A stretch of DNA of 52,775 bases. Origin: Stramentimicrobium sp964433555. Lineage in GTDB: Bacteria; Atribacterota; Phoenicimicrobiia; Phoenicimicrobiales; Stramentimicrobiaceae. The stretch spans positions 1-52,775 of the forward strand of contig CAYSRG010000016.1 in the NCBI GenBank assembly GCA_964433555.1, written 5' to 3'. The translations under genes were made by a program, and so were the position numbers. How positions within the stretch are numbered: position 1 is the stretch's first letter; each line of letters opens with the position of its first letter. A model generated the notes under the pieces. It was not told the origin of the DNA and did no database searches. It was given only the letters and a program-made list of their open reading frames with translations. Of this stretch, positions 17,323-27,166 are shown in pieces.

Positions 17323-19229
17323 AAATTGTCCTGGTAGGACAGCCTAATTGTGGTAAGAGTACTATTTTTAATAATGTAGCTGGATATAAAGCAATTACTT
17401 CTAATTTCCCAGGAAAAACAGTAACCTATACCCTCAGCAAAATGACTTTTCAGGGAATAACCAGTGAAATAGTTGATTTGCCCGGTACCTATTCTCTAAC
17501 CTCTTTTGATTTAGCTGAACTGGAAGCACGAAAATATTTATTGAGAGAAAAAAACGATGTAATTATAAATGTTATTGATGCCTCACTATTGGGTAGAGGC
17601 TTGGAATTGACATTGCAATTATTGGAACTGAATTTGCCAATAATGATTTGCCTTAATATGATTGATGAAGCCGAAACGAAAGGAGTTATTATTGATACTG
17701 ATAAATTATCACGCTTATTGGGTGTTCCAGTAGTGACTGCTATAGCCTACAAAGGATGGGGTCTTAATAGGTTATTTGAAACTGCATATAAAATGGGGCA
17801 AAAACCAGTAAAAAGTGAATTCCAACCTTTTAGTAAAGATGTAGAACAGGTTATCAAAGATTTGTCTGAACATATAAAAAAAGTTGATTATGCTAAAAAA
17901 TTCAATGTTACCAATAGATTTTTGGCAACAAAATTATTAGAAAATGACCAGCATTTTATTGATGAAATTAAGGCAAGTGATAAAGATTTTATTAAAATTG
18001 TGCAAGATTATCAACTTCAGTTAGAAGAATGCCGCGATAGAAGCTCTGATGAGATAATTTCTTCTGAGCGTCACCACTTATCCATGCAGCTTTATGAATC
18101 AGTGGTTAAACTTTCTAAACCGAAAAGAGAGTTCAGAAATTACCTGGATAGTGTTTTAATGCATCCTTTTTTTGGTTATGTTTCTTTAATAGTTATTTTG
18201 TATTTATTTTTTAATTTTGTTTTCTATGTAGGGGCATTATTTGAAGAACCACTGCTGGATTTCTTTTACCAGTTCTTGCCTTATGCGGAGAGAGTTTTGG
18301 GCGCTGATACTTTACCATACCATATTGTTAATGGAGTTATACAAGGACTGGCTGGAGGTATTGCTATTGTTCTTCCTTTCCTTTTCCCTTTTTTATTGGG
18401 ACTGGCATTTCTGGAAGATACCGGGTATTTGCCCAGAGTTGCCTATCTTATGGATTCCTTTCTTCATCGGATTGGTCTTCATGGAAAGGCAATCATACCT
18501 CTCATATTGGGCTATGGATGTACAGTACCAGCGGTGATGGCTACTAGAATTTTAGAATCAGAACGAGATCGTTTTATTACTTCTATACTAACTACTATGA
18601 TTCCCTGTGCAGCCCGGATCACTATAATTTTTGGTTTAGTTGCCTTTTATCTCGGACCGAAAGCTGCAATTTTTGTCTTTACCTTTAATATTGTGGTTGT
18701 GGCCATAGCTGGGAAAATTCTTTCTAATATTATGCCAGAGATTACCCCTGGAATGATACTAGAAATACCTGCCTACCATGTACCTTCAATAAAGATATTA
18801 TTATCCAAAGTATGGTTAAGAATGAAGGAGTTTATAGTAATTGCCTGGCCCCTCTTAATTGTTGGTAGTGTTGTTTTAAGTCTGTTAAAACACTGGCATC
18901 TGGAAGCACTTATAAATCAACTAATATCACCAGTTACTTTATTATTGGGATTACCGGTAGCAGTAGGGGTAACCTTAATCTTTGGTGTACTCAGAAAAGA
19001 ATTATCTATGGTTATGTTAGTTCAAGCTCTGGGAGTTACCAACATTAGTACAGTAATGAGTGCGACCCAAATCATGACTTTTACTATCTTTGTTCTCTTT
19101 TATGTACCTTGTGTGGCAACTATTGCTGTACTAATCAAGGAAATTGGTAGCAAAAGAACCTTATTTACAATTATCTTTACCTTTCTAATTGCACTCGTAT
19201 TAGCTACGATAACACGTTTGGTATATTAA
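17319..19229 (+). CDS. feoB: Ferrous iron transport protein B
   Basis: Inner-membrane Fe(II) transporter of 636 residues with an N-terminal G-protein domain. G1 GQPNCGKST (residues 6-14), G2 Thr region SNFPGKTVT, G3 DLPGTYSL (near 54-61) and G4 NMID (near 114-117) are present. A helical GDI region follows (about 165-270) and then the membrane domain with two Gate motifs, including GYGCTVPAVMATR (near 400) and FYVPCVATIAVL near the C-terminus. It is slightly shorter than E. coli FeoB (773), lacking a C-terminal cytoplasmic extension, a common form in anaerobes. Co-transcribed with fur and feoA under the Fur box. Confidence 0.95.
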   Translation: MKIVLVGQPNCGKSTIFNNVAGYKAITSNFPGKTVTYTLSKMTFQGITSEIVDLPGTYSLTSFDLAELEARKYLLREKNDVIINVIDASLLGRGLELTLQLLELNLPIMICLNMIDEAETKGVIIDTDKLSRLLGVPVVTAIAYKGWGLNRLFETAYKMGQKPVKSEFQPFSKDVEQVIKDLSEHIKKVDYAKKFNVTNRFLATKLLENDQHFIDEIKASDKDFIKIVQDYQLQLEECRDRSSDEIISSERHHLSMQLYESVVKLSKPKREFRNYLDSVLMHPFFGYVSLIVILYLFFNFVFYVGALFEEPLLDFFYQFLPYAERVLGADTLPYHIVNGVIQGLAGGIAIVLPFLFPFLLGLAFLEDTGYLPRVAYLMDSFLHRIGLHGKAIIPLILGYGCTVPAVMATRILESERDRFITSILTTMIPCAARITIIFGLVAFYLGPKAAIFVFTFNIVVVAIAGKILSNIMPEITPGMILEIPAYHVPSIKILLSKVWLRMKEFIVIAWPLLIVGSVVLSLLKHWHLEALINQLISPVTLLLGLPVAVGVTLIFGVLRKELSMVMLVQALGVTNISTVMSATQIMTFTIFVLFYVPCVATIAVLIKEIGSKRTLFTIIFTFLIALVLATITRLVY

Positions 19230-19410
19230 ATTTGCTCTTGAGGTAATGAATCAATAATATCATTCATATCATATACCTATAAAAGGAGTTAGCTACAAAA
19301 AGATTTATTCATTCATGAAAATCACCTTCTTAGAAAGAGATAATAGTTAAATGAAATTGATTTAACATAAAGATTAGATAGGTAAGCCTATTATTTTTTA
19401 TAAGGAAATA

Positions 19411-19423
19411 ATTGTGCTATAAT
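19411..19423 (+). promoter_or_regulatory. Extended -10 promoter for the Ktr potassium genes
   Basis: TGCTATAAT at 19415-19423 is an extended -10 element (TGN plus TATAAT at 19418-19423) without a convincing -35. It lies about 35 bases upstream of the KtrB start and separates this unit from feoB. Confidence 0.55.
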
Positions 19424-19456
19424 TTAACATAAGATTTTGGCAGTATTGAGGAAATA

Positions 19457-20803
19457 GTGAATTCAAAGCAATCTATATTGAAGAAAAGATCTTTTTTAAC
19501 GCCTAACCAGATATTAGTTCTGGGCTTCTTGATTGTTATAATAATAGGCACTTATTTACTTTATCTTCCCATTTCCACCACAGGAGAGGAGCCAATACCC
19601 TTTATCGATGCCCTGTTTACGGCTACTTCAGCAACTTGTGTAACGGGGTTAATCGTACTGGATACAGGAAAGGATTTTACCATTTTTGGACAATGGATTA
19701 TATTGATTCTTTTTCAAATTGGTGGTTTGGGTATTATGACCTTTTCTACCATGTTTGCTTTTTTACTGGGTAAAAAGATATCTCTACAACAACGCCTCAT
19801 TATACAAGAATCGCTTAACCAATTCTCTATAGGTGGATTAGTACGTCTTGCTAAACATATTCTGTTGTTTTCATTCTTTCTGGAAGGAATTGGCACAATT
19901 TTATTGTATTCATACTGGAAAAATATAAATAGCAATCACTCTTCCCTTTTCCTTTCTTTTTTCCATGCTATATCTGCTTTTTGTAATGCTGGATTTTCCT
20001 TATTTAGTGACAGTTTAGAGAAATATATTTCACATTGGGGAATTAACGTCATTTTTATTATTCTGATAGTGTTAGGTGGGATTGGCTTTCTGGTACTGGC
20101 TGAACTTATAGAGTTTCCCAAACAAAAAAGGTTATCATTACACAGCAAACTAGTGCTGGTTATGACTATTATTTTACTTGTTTTGGGAACCATGGGCTTA
20201 TTTTTTCTGGAAAATCAAAATATAAAAACTATTCATAATTACTCGCTCACTGATAAGATATTAAGTATGGCTTTTCAATCTACTACTGCCAGAACGGCTG
20301 GCTTTAATACTATTCCTATAGGAAGTATGACTAATGCAGGATTATTGCTAATTATTATGCTTATGTTTATAGGAGCCTCGCCGACTTCAACCGGTGGAGG
20401 AATCAAAACTACTACCTTTTGTGTAGCTTTTTTGTGGATGTATTATACCTTAAAAGGGCGCAGACATCTTTATTTATACCAGAGACAAATTTCAGAATTA
20501 GTAGTAAATAAAGCCTGGGTTATATTAATGCTTGCTATGAGCTGGATAATGATAATGACTTTATTGCTTTCCTATTTTGAAGACTTTGATTTTATAAGAA
20601 TATTGTTTGAAGTAATTTCTGCTTTTGGGACAGTAGGTCTTTCTACAGGAATAACAACCTATCTCTCCACAATAAGCAAAATACTAATAATTTTTACTAT
20701 GTTTATTGGCAGGTTAGGACCACTTACTTTAGCCTTGTCCTTGATAATTAATCGTCAAGTAGAGTCTATTCAATATCCCAAAGAGCAGGTAATGGTAGGA
20801 TAA
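19457..20803 (+). CDS. ktrB: TrkH/KtrB family potassium uptake membrane subunit
   Basis: Potassium translocating subunit, 448 residues, with four M1-P-M2 repeats. The selectivity filter loops are readable: TCVTGLIVLDTG, CNAGFSLFSD, ARTAGFNTIP and GTVGLSTGI, each with the conserved glycine. About 8-10 hydrophobic helices; the length fits KtrB/TrkH. The start is GTG at 19457, after GAGG 7 bases upstream. A TrkA/KtrA-type RCK gene follows 39 bases later, so this is a two-gene Ktr-type K+ (probably Na+-coupled) system. Confidence 0.92.
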   Translation: MNSKQSILKKRSFLTPNQILVLGFLIVIIIGTYLLYLPISTTGEEPIPFIDALFTATSATCVTGLIVLDTGKDFTIFGQWIILILFQIGGLGIMTFSTMFAFLLGKKISLQQRLIIQESLNQFSIGGLVRLAKHILLFSFFLEGIGTILLYSYWKNINSNHSSLFLSFFHAISAFCNAGFSLFSDSLEKYISHWGINVIFIILIVLGGIGFLVLAELIEFPKQKRLSLHSKLVLVMTIILLVLGTMGLFFLENQNIKTIHNYSLTDKILSMAFQSTTARTAGFNTIPIGSMTNAGLLLIIMLMFIGASPTSTGGGIKTTTFCVAFLWMYYTLKGRRHLYLYQRQISELVVNKAWVILMLAMSWIMIMTLLLSYFEDFDFIRILFEVISAFGTVGLSTGITTYLSTISKILIIFTMFIGRLGPLTLALSLIINRQVESIQYPKEQVMVG

Positions 20804-20842
20804 AATTGAATTATAAATTATATTCAAAAAGGAGAAATAAAT

Positions 20843-21511
20843 ATGAAACAATTTGTGGTATTTGGATTGGGTAGTTTTGGATCAGCAGTAGCTACTACAC
20901 TGGTAGAGCTGGGACATGAAGTACTAGCTGTGGATAATGATGAAGAAAAGGTAGATCAATATAAGGATATACTAACTAAGGTGGTAAAAGTTGATATTAC
21001 CGATGAAAAAGTATTGAAGGAATTGGGGGTAAAGAATTTCGATGCCGCTATTGTTAGTGTAGGACCAGACTTGGAATCAAGTATCTTAATAACCATTATG
21101 CTAAAAGAAATCGGTGTGAAACATGTTATTACTAAAGCCAATAGCGAACTACATGGAAGGGTATTAGAGAAAGTAGGCTCAGACCGAGTAATCTATCCAG
21201 AAAGAGATGAAGGAATGCGAATTGCCAGAAGTCTAATCATGCCTAATGTTAAAAATCAGATGGAATTATCCCCTCTTTATAGTCTTATTGAAATTGCTGC
21301 TCTGCCTGTTTTTTGTGAGAAAACCTTAGGAGAGTTAGATTTACCAGGGAAATATGGAGTAACTCTTTTAGCTATCCGTCGTGGTAATCAATTTACCTTT
21401 TCACCTACTGCCAAACATACAGTGTCAGAAAATGAAAATCTGATATTAGTGGGAGAAAACAAGAAAATTGACAAACTAATTACTAAATTCAAAGCTACTG
21501 AGAAAAAATAG
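20843..21511 (+). CDS. ktrA: TrkA/KtrA family potassium channel regulatory subunit (RCK)
   Basis: Cytosolic RCK protein of 222 residues that gates KtrB on binding ATP/ADP or NAD(H). N-terminal Rossmann domain with VFGLGSFGSAVATTL (5-19) and AVDNDEEKVD (near 31-40), then a C-terminal TrkA_C ligand-binding domain (about 140-220) with LGELDLPGKYGV. Good SD AAAAGGAG before the ATG. It is the partner of the upstream ktrB gene. The opposite-strand corA gene converges 33 bases downstream. Confidence 0.93.
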   Translation: MKQFVVFGLGSFGSAVATTLVELGHEVLAVDNDEEKVDQYKDILTKVVKVDITDEKVLKELGVKNFDAAIVSVGPDLESSILITIMLKEIGVKHVITKANSELHGRVLEKVGSDRVIYPERDEGMRIARSLIMPNVKNQMELSPLYSLIEIAALPVFCEKTLGELDLPGKYGVTLLAIRRGNQFTFSPTAKHTVSENENLILVGENKKIDKLITKFKATEKK

Positions 21512-21544
21512 CTGAATGAATCAATGATAGAGATGCAACTTATT

Positions 21545-22606
21545 TTATAGCCATTTCTTCTTTTTAAAGAAGAAAAACATTCCCAATCCGACGATAAACA
21601 TAACAAAAAGGATAGCAGGGTAAGCCCATCTCCAGGATAGTTCGGGCATATATTGAAAGTTCATACCGTAAATACCAGCAATAAATGTTAAGGGGATAAA
21701 AATGGTGGCAATAATGGTCAATACCTTCATAACCTCATTCATTTTATTACTTATACTGGATAGATAGATATCCAATAAACCAGAGACCATATCTCTCAGA
21801 GCTTCTACCGTTTCAATTACTTGTATAGTATGGTCATAAACATCTCGTAAAAATATTCTGGTGTTTTCCTGAATCAAATTAGTCTCTTCTTTTTCCAATT
21901 TGTTGATTACTTCTCTTAAAGGCCAGACTGTATTCCTCAAAAAGATTAAATTTCTTTTACTTTGATGGATGATTTGAAGATTCTGGGCAGAAGGTAGACG
22001 TATAAGGGCATCTTCTAATGATTCTGTTTGGTCGCTTAATTTTTCTAGAATTAAAAAATATTGATCCACTATAGCGTCAATTAAGGCATAGATAAGATAA
22101 TCAGAACCACTCTGTCTTATTTTACCAGTCATATTTCTAATTCTCTGGCGAACAGAATTGAAAACATCACCTTCTTTTTCCTGGAAAGAAAGCACAGTAT
22201 TATTCATTAGAATAAGGCTAATATGTTCTATTATAGATTCCTGCTTTGTTTCATCCCAGTAAATCATCTTCAAAGCAACATAAATATAATTAGGGAAATA
22301 TTCAATTTTGGGTCTCTGGGTTGTATTTAAAATACTTTCCAGGGTTAAAGGATGTATATGGAAATACTTTCCAATTTGTTCAATAAAATCTACTTGATGA
22401 ATACCATCAATATTAATCCAGGTAATGGCAGGTCTTTTTTGATAGATAATACACTCTTCAATAGTTTCCAGTGTTTTTTCTTCCAGTTTATCAGGAGAGT
22501 AATTTATAACGGTAATTTTTGGTTTTTCCATTAATTTTTCACCGATATGTACCAGTGTACCGGGGCTTAACCCTGATAATTGGCTTCTTTTCTTAATAGA
22601 TTTCAT
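21545..22606 (-). CDS. corA: CorA family magnesium/cobalt transporter
   Basis: Divalent cation channel of about 353 residues: a large cytosolic N-terminal funnel domain, then two C-terminal membrane helices joined by the signature YGMNF, followed by the periplasmic loop MPELSWRWAYP. The short charged tail FFFFKKKKWL is typical. The ATG at 22606 is preferred over the TTG at 22609; AGGAAG lies 9 bases upstream. Converges with the potassium system. Mg2+ is the most likely ion; Co2+/Ni2+ are alternatives in this family. Confidence 0.93.
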   Translation of the reverse strand: MKSIKKRSQLSGLSPGTLVHIGEKLMEKPKITVINYSPDKLEEKTLETIEECIIYQKRPAITWINIDGIHQVDFIEQIGKYFHIHPLTLESILNTTQRPKIEYFPNYIYVALKMIYWDETKQESIIEHISLILMNNTVLSFQEKEGDVFNSVRQRIRNMTGKIRQSGSDYLIYALIDAIVDQYFLILEKLSDQTESLEDALIRLPSAQNLQIIHQSKRNLIFLRNTVWPLREVINKLEKEETNLIQENTRIFLRDVYDHTIQVIETVEALRDMVSGLLDIYLSSISNKMNEVMKVLTIIATIFIPLTFIAGIYGMNFQYMPELSWRWAYPAILFVMFIVGLGMFFFFKKKKWL

Positions 22607-22648
22607 CAATTAATACTTCCTAAATATAAGCTTTAGTAAGGAACTCTC

Positions 22649-22927
22649 CTATTCGTTCTCCTTTTCCTGGACAGTAGTTACCTCTTTTTTTGTTTCTTCA
22701 ATCTCCTTTTCCTGGGAAGCAGTAGCTCGATTTCTTTTGATGTTAGATAGAATGTTAAATAAAAAACTGGTTATTAATCCAGCGATAAAAGCTACTATTA
22801 AAATAAGAGCGAGGGAACTTTTAACCTGCCAAAAGAGAAAACTTACTGTAATGGGAACAGCATTTTGTAAAGCAAAAATGACTGCTAAAACCGCAATCAA
22901 AGCAGCAATTAACAGAAAAATCTGCAC
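22649..22927 (-). CDS. LapA/DUF1049 family small membrane protein
   Basis: 92 residues: two transmembrane helices (about 2-20 and 37-60) with the family-typical FALQNAVPITVSFLFWQ segment between them, then a charged, Lys/Glu-rich coiled C-terminus (TQEKENE end). E. coli LapA homologues take part in lipopolysaccharide regulation; in other bacteria the function is unknown. The start is GTG at 22927 with AAAGGATAG upstream. Lies between mscS and corA on the same strand, all membrane-related. Confidence 0.8.
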   Translation of the reverse strand: MQIFLLIAALIAVLAVIFALQNAVPITVSFLFWQVKSSLALILIVAFIAGLITSFLFNILSNIKRNRATASQEKEIEETKKEVTTVQEKENE

Positions 22928-22985
22928 AATATCTATCCTTTCTTTTTATAATCAATATTTAAAATAAGAAAATTTAACATATATA

Positions 22986-24056
22986 TTATTTATTGCCTTC
23001 TTTAGATAAAAAAACAATTTGAGTAGGATAAGCAAACTCTATAAATCTTTTTTCTAATTCCCCCTTTAGCATTAAATTAATTTCTTGTTGGATATTCATG
23101 TACTGAGTATAATCACGGCTATTTACATAATAAACTACTTCAAAATTAAGACTAAATTCTCCAAAGGAAGCAAAGTGTACTCTATCTAAGTTGGCTCCGT
23201 TTATCTGCTGGAATATTTCGCTTACTATATTTGGTATCTCTTTTAATTGTTCTGAAGAGGTTTGATAGGTAACTCCAAAATTAAACAATACTCTTCGTTT
23301 TTTCATACGTTTAAAATTACGTAAGCGTGAATTAACCAGATCAGTATTGGAAAAAACAATTTCTTCTCCCCCAAGACTTCTAATCCGGGTAGTTTTTATA
23401 CCGATATTTTCAATTGTTCCTGAAAAATTATCAATATTTAAAAAATCACCAATCTCAAAGGGTCGATCAAAGAAGATAATAAAATAACTGAATAAATCAC
23501 CTAAAATATTTTGAGATGCAAGGGCAATAGCGATACCACCAATACCAAGACCTGCTAGAAGTGCGGATACCTGTACTCCCAAGTTATCCAGTAAAATGAT
23601 GAAAGCTATTGACCAGATTATGATTTTAAGAAATGTTTCTATCCCTCTGAGAGCAGTTATTCGGGTAGAGTCCCTTTCTTTTTTAATCCAATAGTTTTCT
23701 AAAAAATAAGAAAAGATAGACATGATAAATTTAACAATATAAAATATAAATAATGCAATAATAATTATATTAAAATATTTTTCTACAATAATAGGTATAT
23801 TTAACTGATAAAAACTAAAGTAAAAGGCGGCAAAATAGAGTAGATTAATAAATGGTTTGATTCTATTCCTAAAGGCTTCAACAAAGCGGTCATCAATAGT
23901 AGTAGTCTTTTTACTTGCCAGAGTCCCTAATATTTTTATTAAAAAATTTTTAAGAATTACAATAGTCCATAGAGCTATTACAAATATCACTAAGGCTATA
24001 ATATAATCAATTATGCGGTTATGAAAATAAACCTGTTGAAAGAAATTGTTAAACAT
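22986..24056 (-). CDS. mscS: Small-conductance mechanosensitive channel (MscS family)
   Basis: Membrane channel of 356 residues that releases solutes on hypo-osmotic shock. Four N-terminal hydrophobic helices are followed by the pore helix LLAGLGIGGIAIALASQNILGD (written as two parts: LLAGLGIGGIAIALASQ and NILGD, near 165-188), then the beta domain FFDRPFEIGDFLNI and IKTTRIRSLGGEEIVFSN. A C-terminal alpha/beta domain ends near FAYPTQIVFL. It has one more N-terminal helix than E. coli MscS (286 residues). ATG preceded by GGGAG at 7 bases. Confidence 0.92.
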   Translation of the reverse strand: MFNNFFQQVYFHNRIIDYIIALVIFVIALWTIVILKNFLIKILGTLASKKTTTIDDRFVEAFRNRIKPFINLLYFAAFYFSFYQLNIPIIVEKYFNIIIIALFIFYIVKFIMSIFSYFLENYWIKKERDSTRITALRGIETFLKIIIWSIAFIILLDNLGVQVSALLAGLGIGGIAIALASQNILGDLFSYFIIFFDRPFEIGDFLNIDNFSGTIENIGIKTTRIRSLGGEEIVFSNTDLVNSRLRNFKRMKKRRVLFNFGVTYQTSSEQLKEIPNIVSEIFQQINGANLDRVHFASFGEFSLNFEVVYYVNSRDYTQYMNIQQEINLMLKGELEKRFIEFAYPTQIVFLSKEGNK

Positions 24057-24235
24057 TGTCTTTCTCCCTTAAGTATTTTTAGCTATATAGGATCGGAATT
24101 TAAAAAATTTCAATCCCATTTATGTTCTTTTTGGATAAGGATAGTTATCTACTCAGTACAATTTTCAAATAGAGTATCATTGTCTAATTTTAGATACCCT
24201 CAAGTGGAAGACTCCCCCTTGAATATCTGGTAAAG

Positions 24236-25498
24236 TTATGGATAGATTTGGTCAAATAGCAAATCGGCAATATCCTGTTTCAGATTCTTTAATATCTTAT
24301 ATTCTTCCAAGGCCATACTTCTTTCCTCCAGAGCCAGATATGCCATACCCAGTCCATAATGAGCATAGACATAATCTGGTTGAAGACGGATTGTTTCCTG
24401 AAAGGCTTTTTTGGCTTCTTCGTAATTTTCTAATTTACCATATACCCAACCCAGGGCATAGTAAGAATCGGTATCAACTGGATTCTTTTCTATTGCTTTT
24501 TGGAATGTTTCAACTGCTTTTAGGTATTCTTCTCTTTCACTATAAGCCCAACCTAAATTGTAATAAACATCTGGATAGTCGTAGTCTAAGAAAATGACTT
24601 TTTCGTAGGCTGCTATAGCTTTATCAAATTGTCTCTTCCAGTTGTAAAACCAGCCCAGATAGTAATAAGCATCAGTAAATTCTTCATTATACTTAATAGC
24701 TTTTTCCAGAGCTTCAATGGCTTGGTCAAAATTTTCAATTCCTTTCTGAATCATAGCAATCTGAAAATAAACCTGGTCAGCCTGTTCAGATAGATAATGA
24801 GCAGCTCTTTCTAAAGCATTAATAGCATCCTGGTCTTGTTCTAAAGAGCGATAAATCATTCCTAACTCATAATAAGCTTCTCCATAATCTGGTTTTAAAT
24901 TCAATGACTGGTTTAACATCTCTATAGCTTTTTGGGTTGCACCTAATTGTTTATAACTTATTCCTAATCCATAATATGATAGGAAATCATTGGGTTTAAG
25001 CCTTAAAGACTGTTGAAAGGAGTCAATGGCCTGAACGAACTGTTCTAATTTTAAAAAGGTTAAACCAAGGCTATAATGCGCATTGGCAAATTCCGGATCC
25101 AGTCGAATTGTTTCCTTGAAAGTTTCCAGGGCGCTAGTATATTCTTCTAAATCCAGTTCAACGATGCCATGATAATAGTATGCTGAGAGATAATTTGGTT
25201 TCAAGTTAATAGCATTTTGATAATAACTTTTTGCTTTTTCCGGCTGACCGGTTAGGCGATAGATATTACCAATCTGAAAATGGGCTTCCGAATGATTAGG
25301 ATTACTCTCCAATATTGATCGAAAAATATTCAACGCCTCATCATAATTTTTTTCAACCTCTAAAAGGTGGACTCCCTGAAAATAAGTATTTTCAGTTGTT
25401 TGGTTTTCAGACCAAGCTACTTCTGGACAGTAAATTATCAATAGAAAAATAAGCAGTTTAATCAAATAAATAGAAGGTGTTTCCATAAATCTTTTCAT
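24236..25498 (-). CDS. Exported tetratricopeptide repeat protein
   Basis: 420 residues with an N-terminal signal peptide or anchor (hydrophobic LIKLLIFLLIIYC, about 13-25; possible cleavage near VAWS-EN). About ten consecutive 34-residue TPR units follow, with the W/L-G-Y-A-P pattern (for example YYHGIVELDLEEYTSALETF, HYSLGLTFLKLEQFVQAIDSF cut here, and YYALGWVYGKLENYEEAKKAF). A scaffold for protein-protein contact, probably on the outer face of the membrane. No catalytic domain is present. Partners are not evident from the neighbours. Confidence 0.85.
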   Translation of the reverse strand: MKRFMETPSIYLIKLLIFLLIIYCPEVAWSENQTTENTYFQGVHLLEVEKNYDEALNIFRSILESNPNHSEAHFQIGNIYRLTGQPEKAKSYYQNAINLKPNYLSAYYYHGIVELDLEEYTSALETFKETIRLDPEFANAHYSLGLTFLKLEQFVQAIDSFQQSLRLKPNDFLSYYGLGISYKQLGATQKAIEMLNQSLNLKPDYGEAYYELGMIYRSLEQDQDAINALERAAHYLSEQADQVYFQIAMIQKGIENFDQAIEALEKAIKYNEEFTDAYYYLGWFYNWKRQFDKAIAAYEKVIFLDYDYPDVYYNLGWAYSEREEYLKAVETFQKAIEKNPVDTDSYYALGWVYGKLENYEEAKKAFQETIRLQPDYVYAHYGLGMAYLALEERSMALEEYKILKNLKQDIADLLFDQIYP

Positions 25499-25723
25499 TT
25501 TTACCCCTATCTCCTGATTAAAGTTTCATTAATCAATGATTTGCTAATTTCTAAAAATATTATCAACAGTAAATTGCAGGGATATTTTCAGATATTTTTG
25601 TTTTTATTACTATCTATATCTTTTAATTCTGACTAATATAAAAGCAAATCAATAGCGCCTCACCAAATCAATAATTATATTATATTATATTTTATTATTT
25701 TTAGATATTATTTGGATACAATT

Positions 25724-26926
25724 TTAGGCAGAATTGTCAATTTTACTGCAACGGTGAAGCTTTCCGCTCTGTTTTTGAAGATTTTCTGCTTTTTGAAATA
25801 GTAATATATAGAGAAAAAAGCTGATGAAAATTGGTATAACTGTTAGTCTATAAGCATATACCAATCCAAATTTATCAGCAAACCAGCCAAAGATGGTAGG
25901 TGAAATAGTAGCTGACAATCCTTCAATAAAAAAACCAAAGCCAAAAAGACTACCCCTATTATAATATGAACTAACCATTGTCAACCAGGTATTCTGAGAA
26001 GGGAAGTAAATGCCCTCCATCAAACCAATTACTCCTACTAAGATTGCTACTAATAATGGTATACTGGAAAAGGTGAATAAAAGGATTAAAATAGTCATGG
26101 AGGCAGTAGAAGAAATAGCAAATTGCAGTGGTTTTTTCTGGTCAATTATCTGACAAATAAAAATGCTTCCGGTAAAAACTCCCAAAAAATAGATACTGAG
26201 AATCCAGGCAGAAGCACCTGGCTTTAATCCGATATAGGTAGTGGCATAGACAGGTAAAAAAGATGAGAATGCCTTAGTACCTAAACATAATATCCCTCTA
26301 CTTAAAAAGAAAATTGTAAATAGGTTATGATGATTAGTTTTATTAATTACTGTTTTTACTTCCTGTTTTTCTTCTTTGATTTTAATGTAATACCATCCCA
26401 GTAATATTCCTGGTAGGGCAATAATAAAACAGGTTGTTCTCCACCCCCAGATCTGTACCAACCATCCGAATAATAGACTTATTATAATAAGACCAAGTGT
26501 CCCTGCAGCAGAAAAGAGACTCAAATCCCGGCCTTGTTTACCAGGTTTGGCTTTTTCCCCCACCATAGCAGTAGCCAGAGGATGAAAGGTAGCAACCGCA
26601 ATTGCCATAAGTAGTAGGACAGAGATAATTAAGGGAATTTTGCTAATCCAGATTACACTTCCCAGTAATACTGAAGACATAATAAAACCTAGGGCAATAA
26701 TTAAATGTTTATGACCAAAACGATCAGCGAATAAACCAGATACCAAGGAGAAAATAGAACGCAGTGCTTCGTAAAAGGTTAAAACAAGACCTGATTGAAA
26801 GTAAGTAAAGGAAAATTCCAATCGGAAGAAAGGTAATAATAAAGGGATAATATAATGATAGGCATCATTATAAGCATGTCCAAAGGCATTAATTTTTAGA
26901 TATTGGATTTTTTTATTTACTACCAT
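25724..26926 (-). CDS. Major facilitator superfamily transporter
   Basis: Twelve-helix MFS permease of 400 residues. The loop 2-3 motif reads SGLFADRFGHKHLI (near 62-75) and its second-half echo FGWFADKFGLVYAYR near 352-366. The sequence resembles fosmidomycin-resistance (Fsr)-type exporters in the first helices (AYNDAYHYIIPLLLPFF), but the substrate is unknown. The start ATG lacks a clear SD. It diverges from the perR-like gene across a 240-base intergenic region. Confidence 0.85.
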   Translation of the reverse strand: MVVNKKIQYLKINAFGHAYNDAYHYIIPLLLPFFRLEFSFTYFQSGLVLTFYEALRSIFSLVSGLFADRFGHKHLIIALGFIMSSVLLGSVIWISKIPLIISVLLLMAIAVATFHPLATAMVGEKAKPGKQGRDLSLFSAAGTLGLIIISLLFGWLVQIWGWRTTCFIIALPGILLGWYYIKIKEEKQEVKTVINKTNHHNLFTIFFLSRGILCLGTKAFSSFLPVYATTYIGLKPGASAWILSIYFLGVFTGSIFICQIIDQKKPLQFAISSTASMTILILLFTFSSIPLLVAILVGVIGLMEGIYFPSQNTWLTMVSSYYNRGSLFGFGFFIEGLSATISPTIFGWFADKFGLVYAYRLTVIPIFISFFLYILLFQKAENLQKQSGKLHRCSKIDNSA

Positions 26927-27015
26927 AATAAGAATTTTAATCTCAGATAATTTAGAAACATTCTTTTATAGCATACTACCTTATAAAAAAAATTCAAGTA
27001 TTTTCACAATTATTA

Positions 27016-27064
27016 TTGACAAATAGGAACTAATACTATATAGTAATACTTAGAATTATTATTG
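27016..27064 (+). promoter_or_regulatory. Promoter with PerR-like box
   Basis: TTGACA (27016-27021), 17-base spacer and TATAGT (27039-27044), followed by TTAGAATTATTATTG (27050-27064), which matches the PerR consensus TTATAATNATTATAA at 11 of 14 fixed positions. It predicts autoregulation of the PerR-like gene by oxidative stress. Confidence 0.6.
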
Positions 27065-27166
27065 TTTTTATATGTGAACAACTTTTTAGGATAATAATAA
27101 ACAGTGACCATAGCAACGATAAGGATTAAAATGTAGTAATAATATAGAAGGAAGGCGGTTGTAAAG

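Noticed and set aside
25660..25710. AT-rich repeat-like tract (TATATTATATT) as a possible replication or attachment site
   Set aside because: No DnaA boxes, no iterons and no integrase or tRNA next to it; it fits general AT richness between genes.
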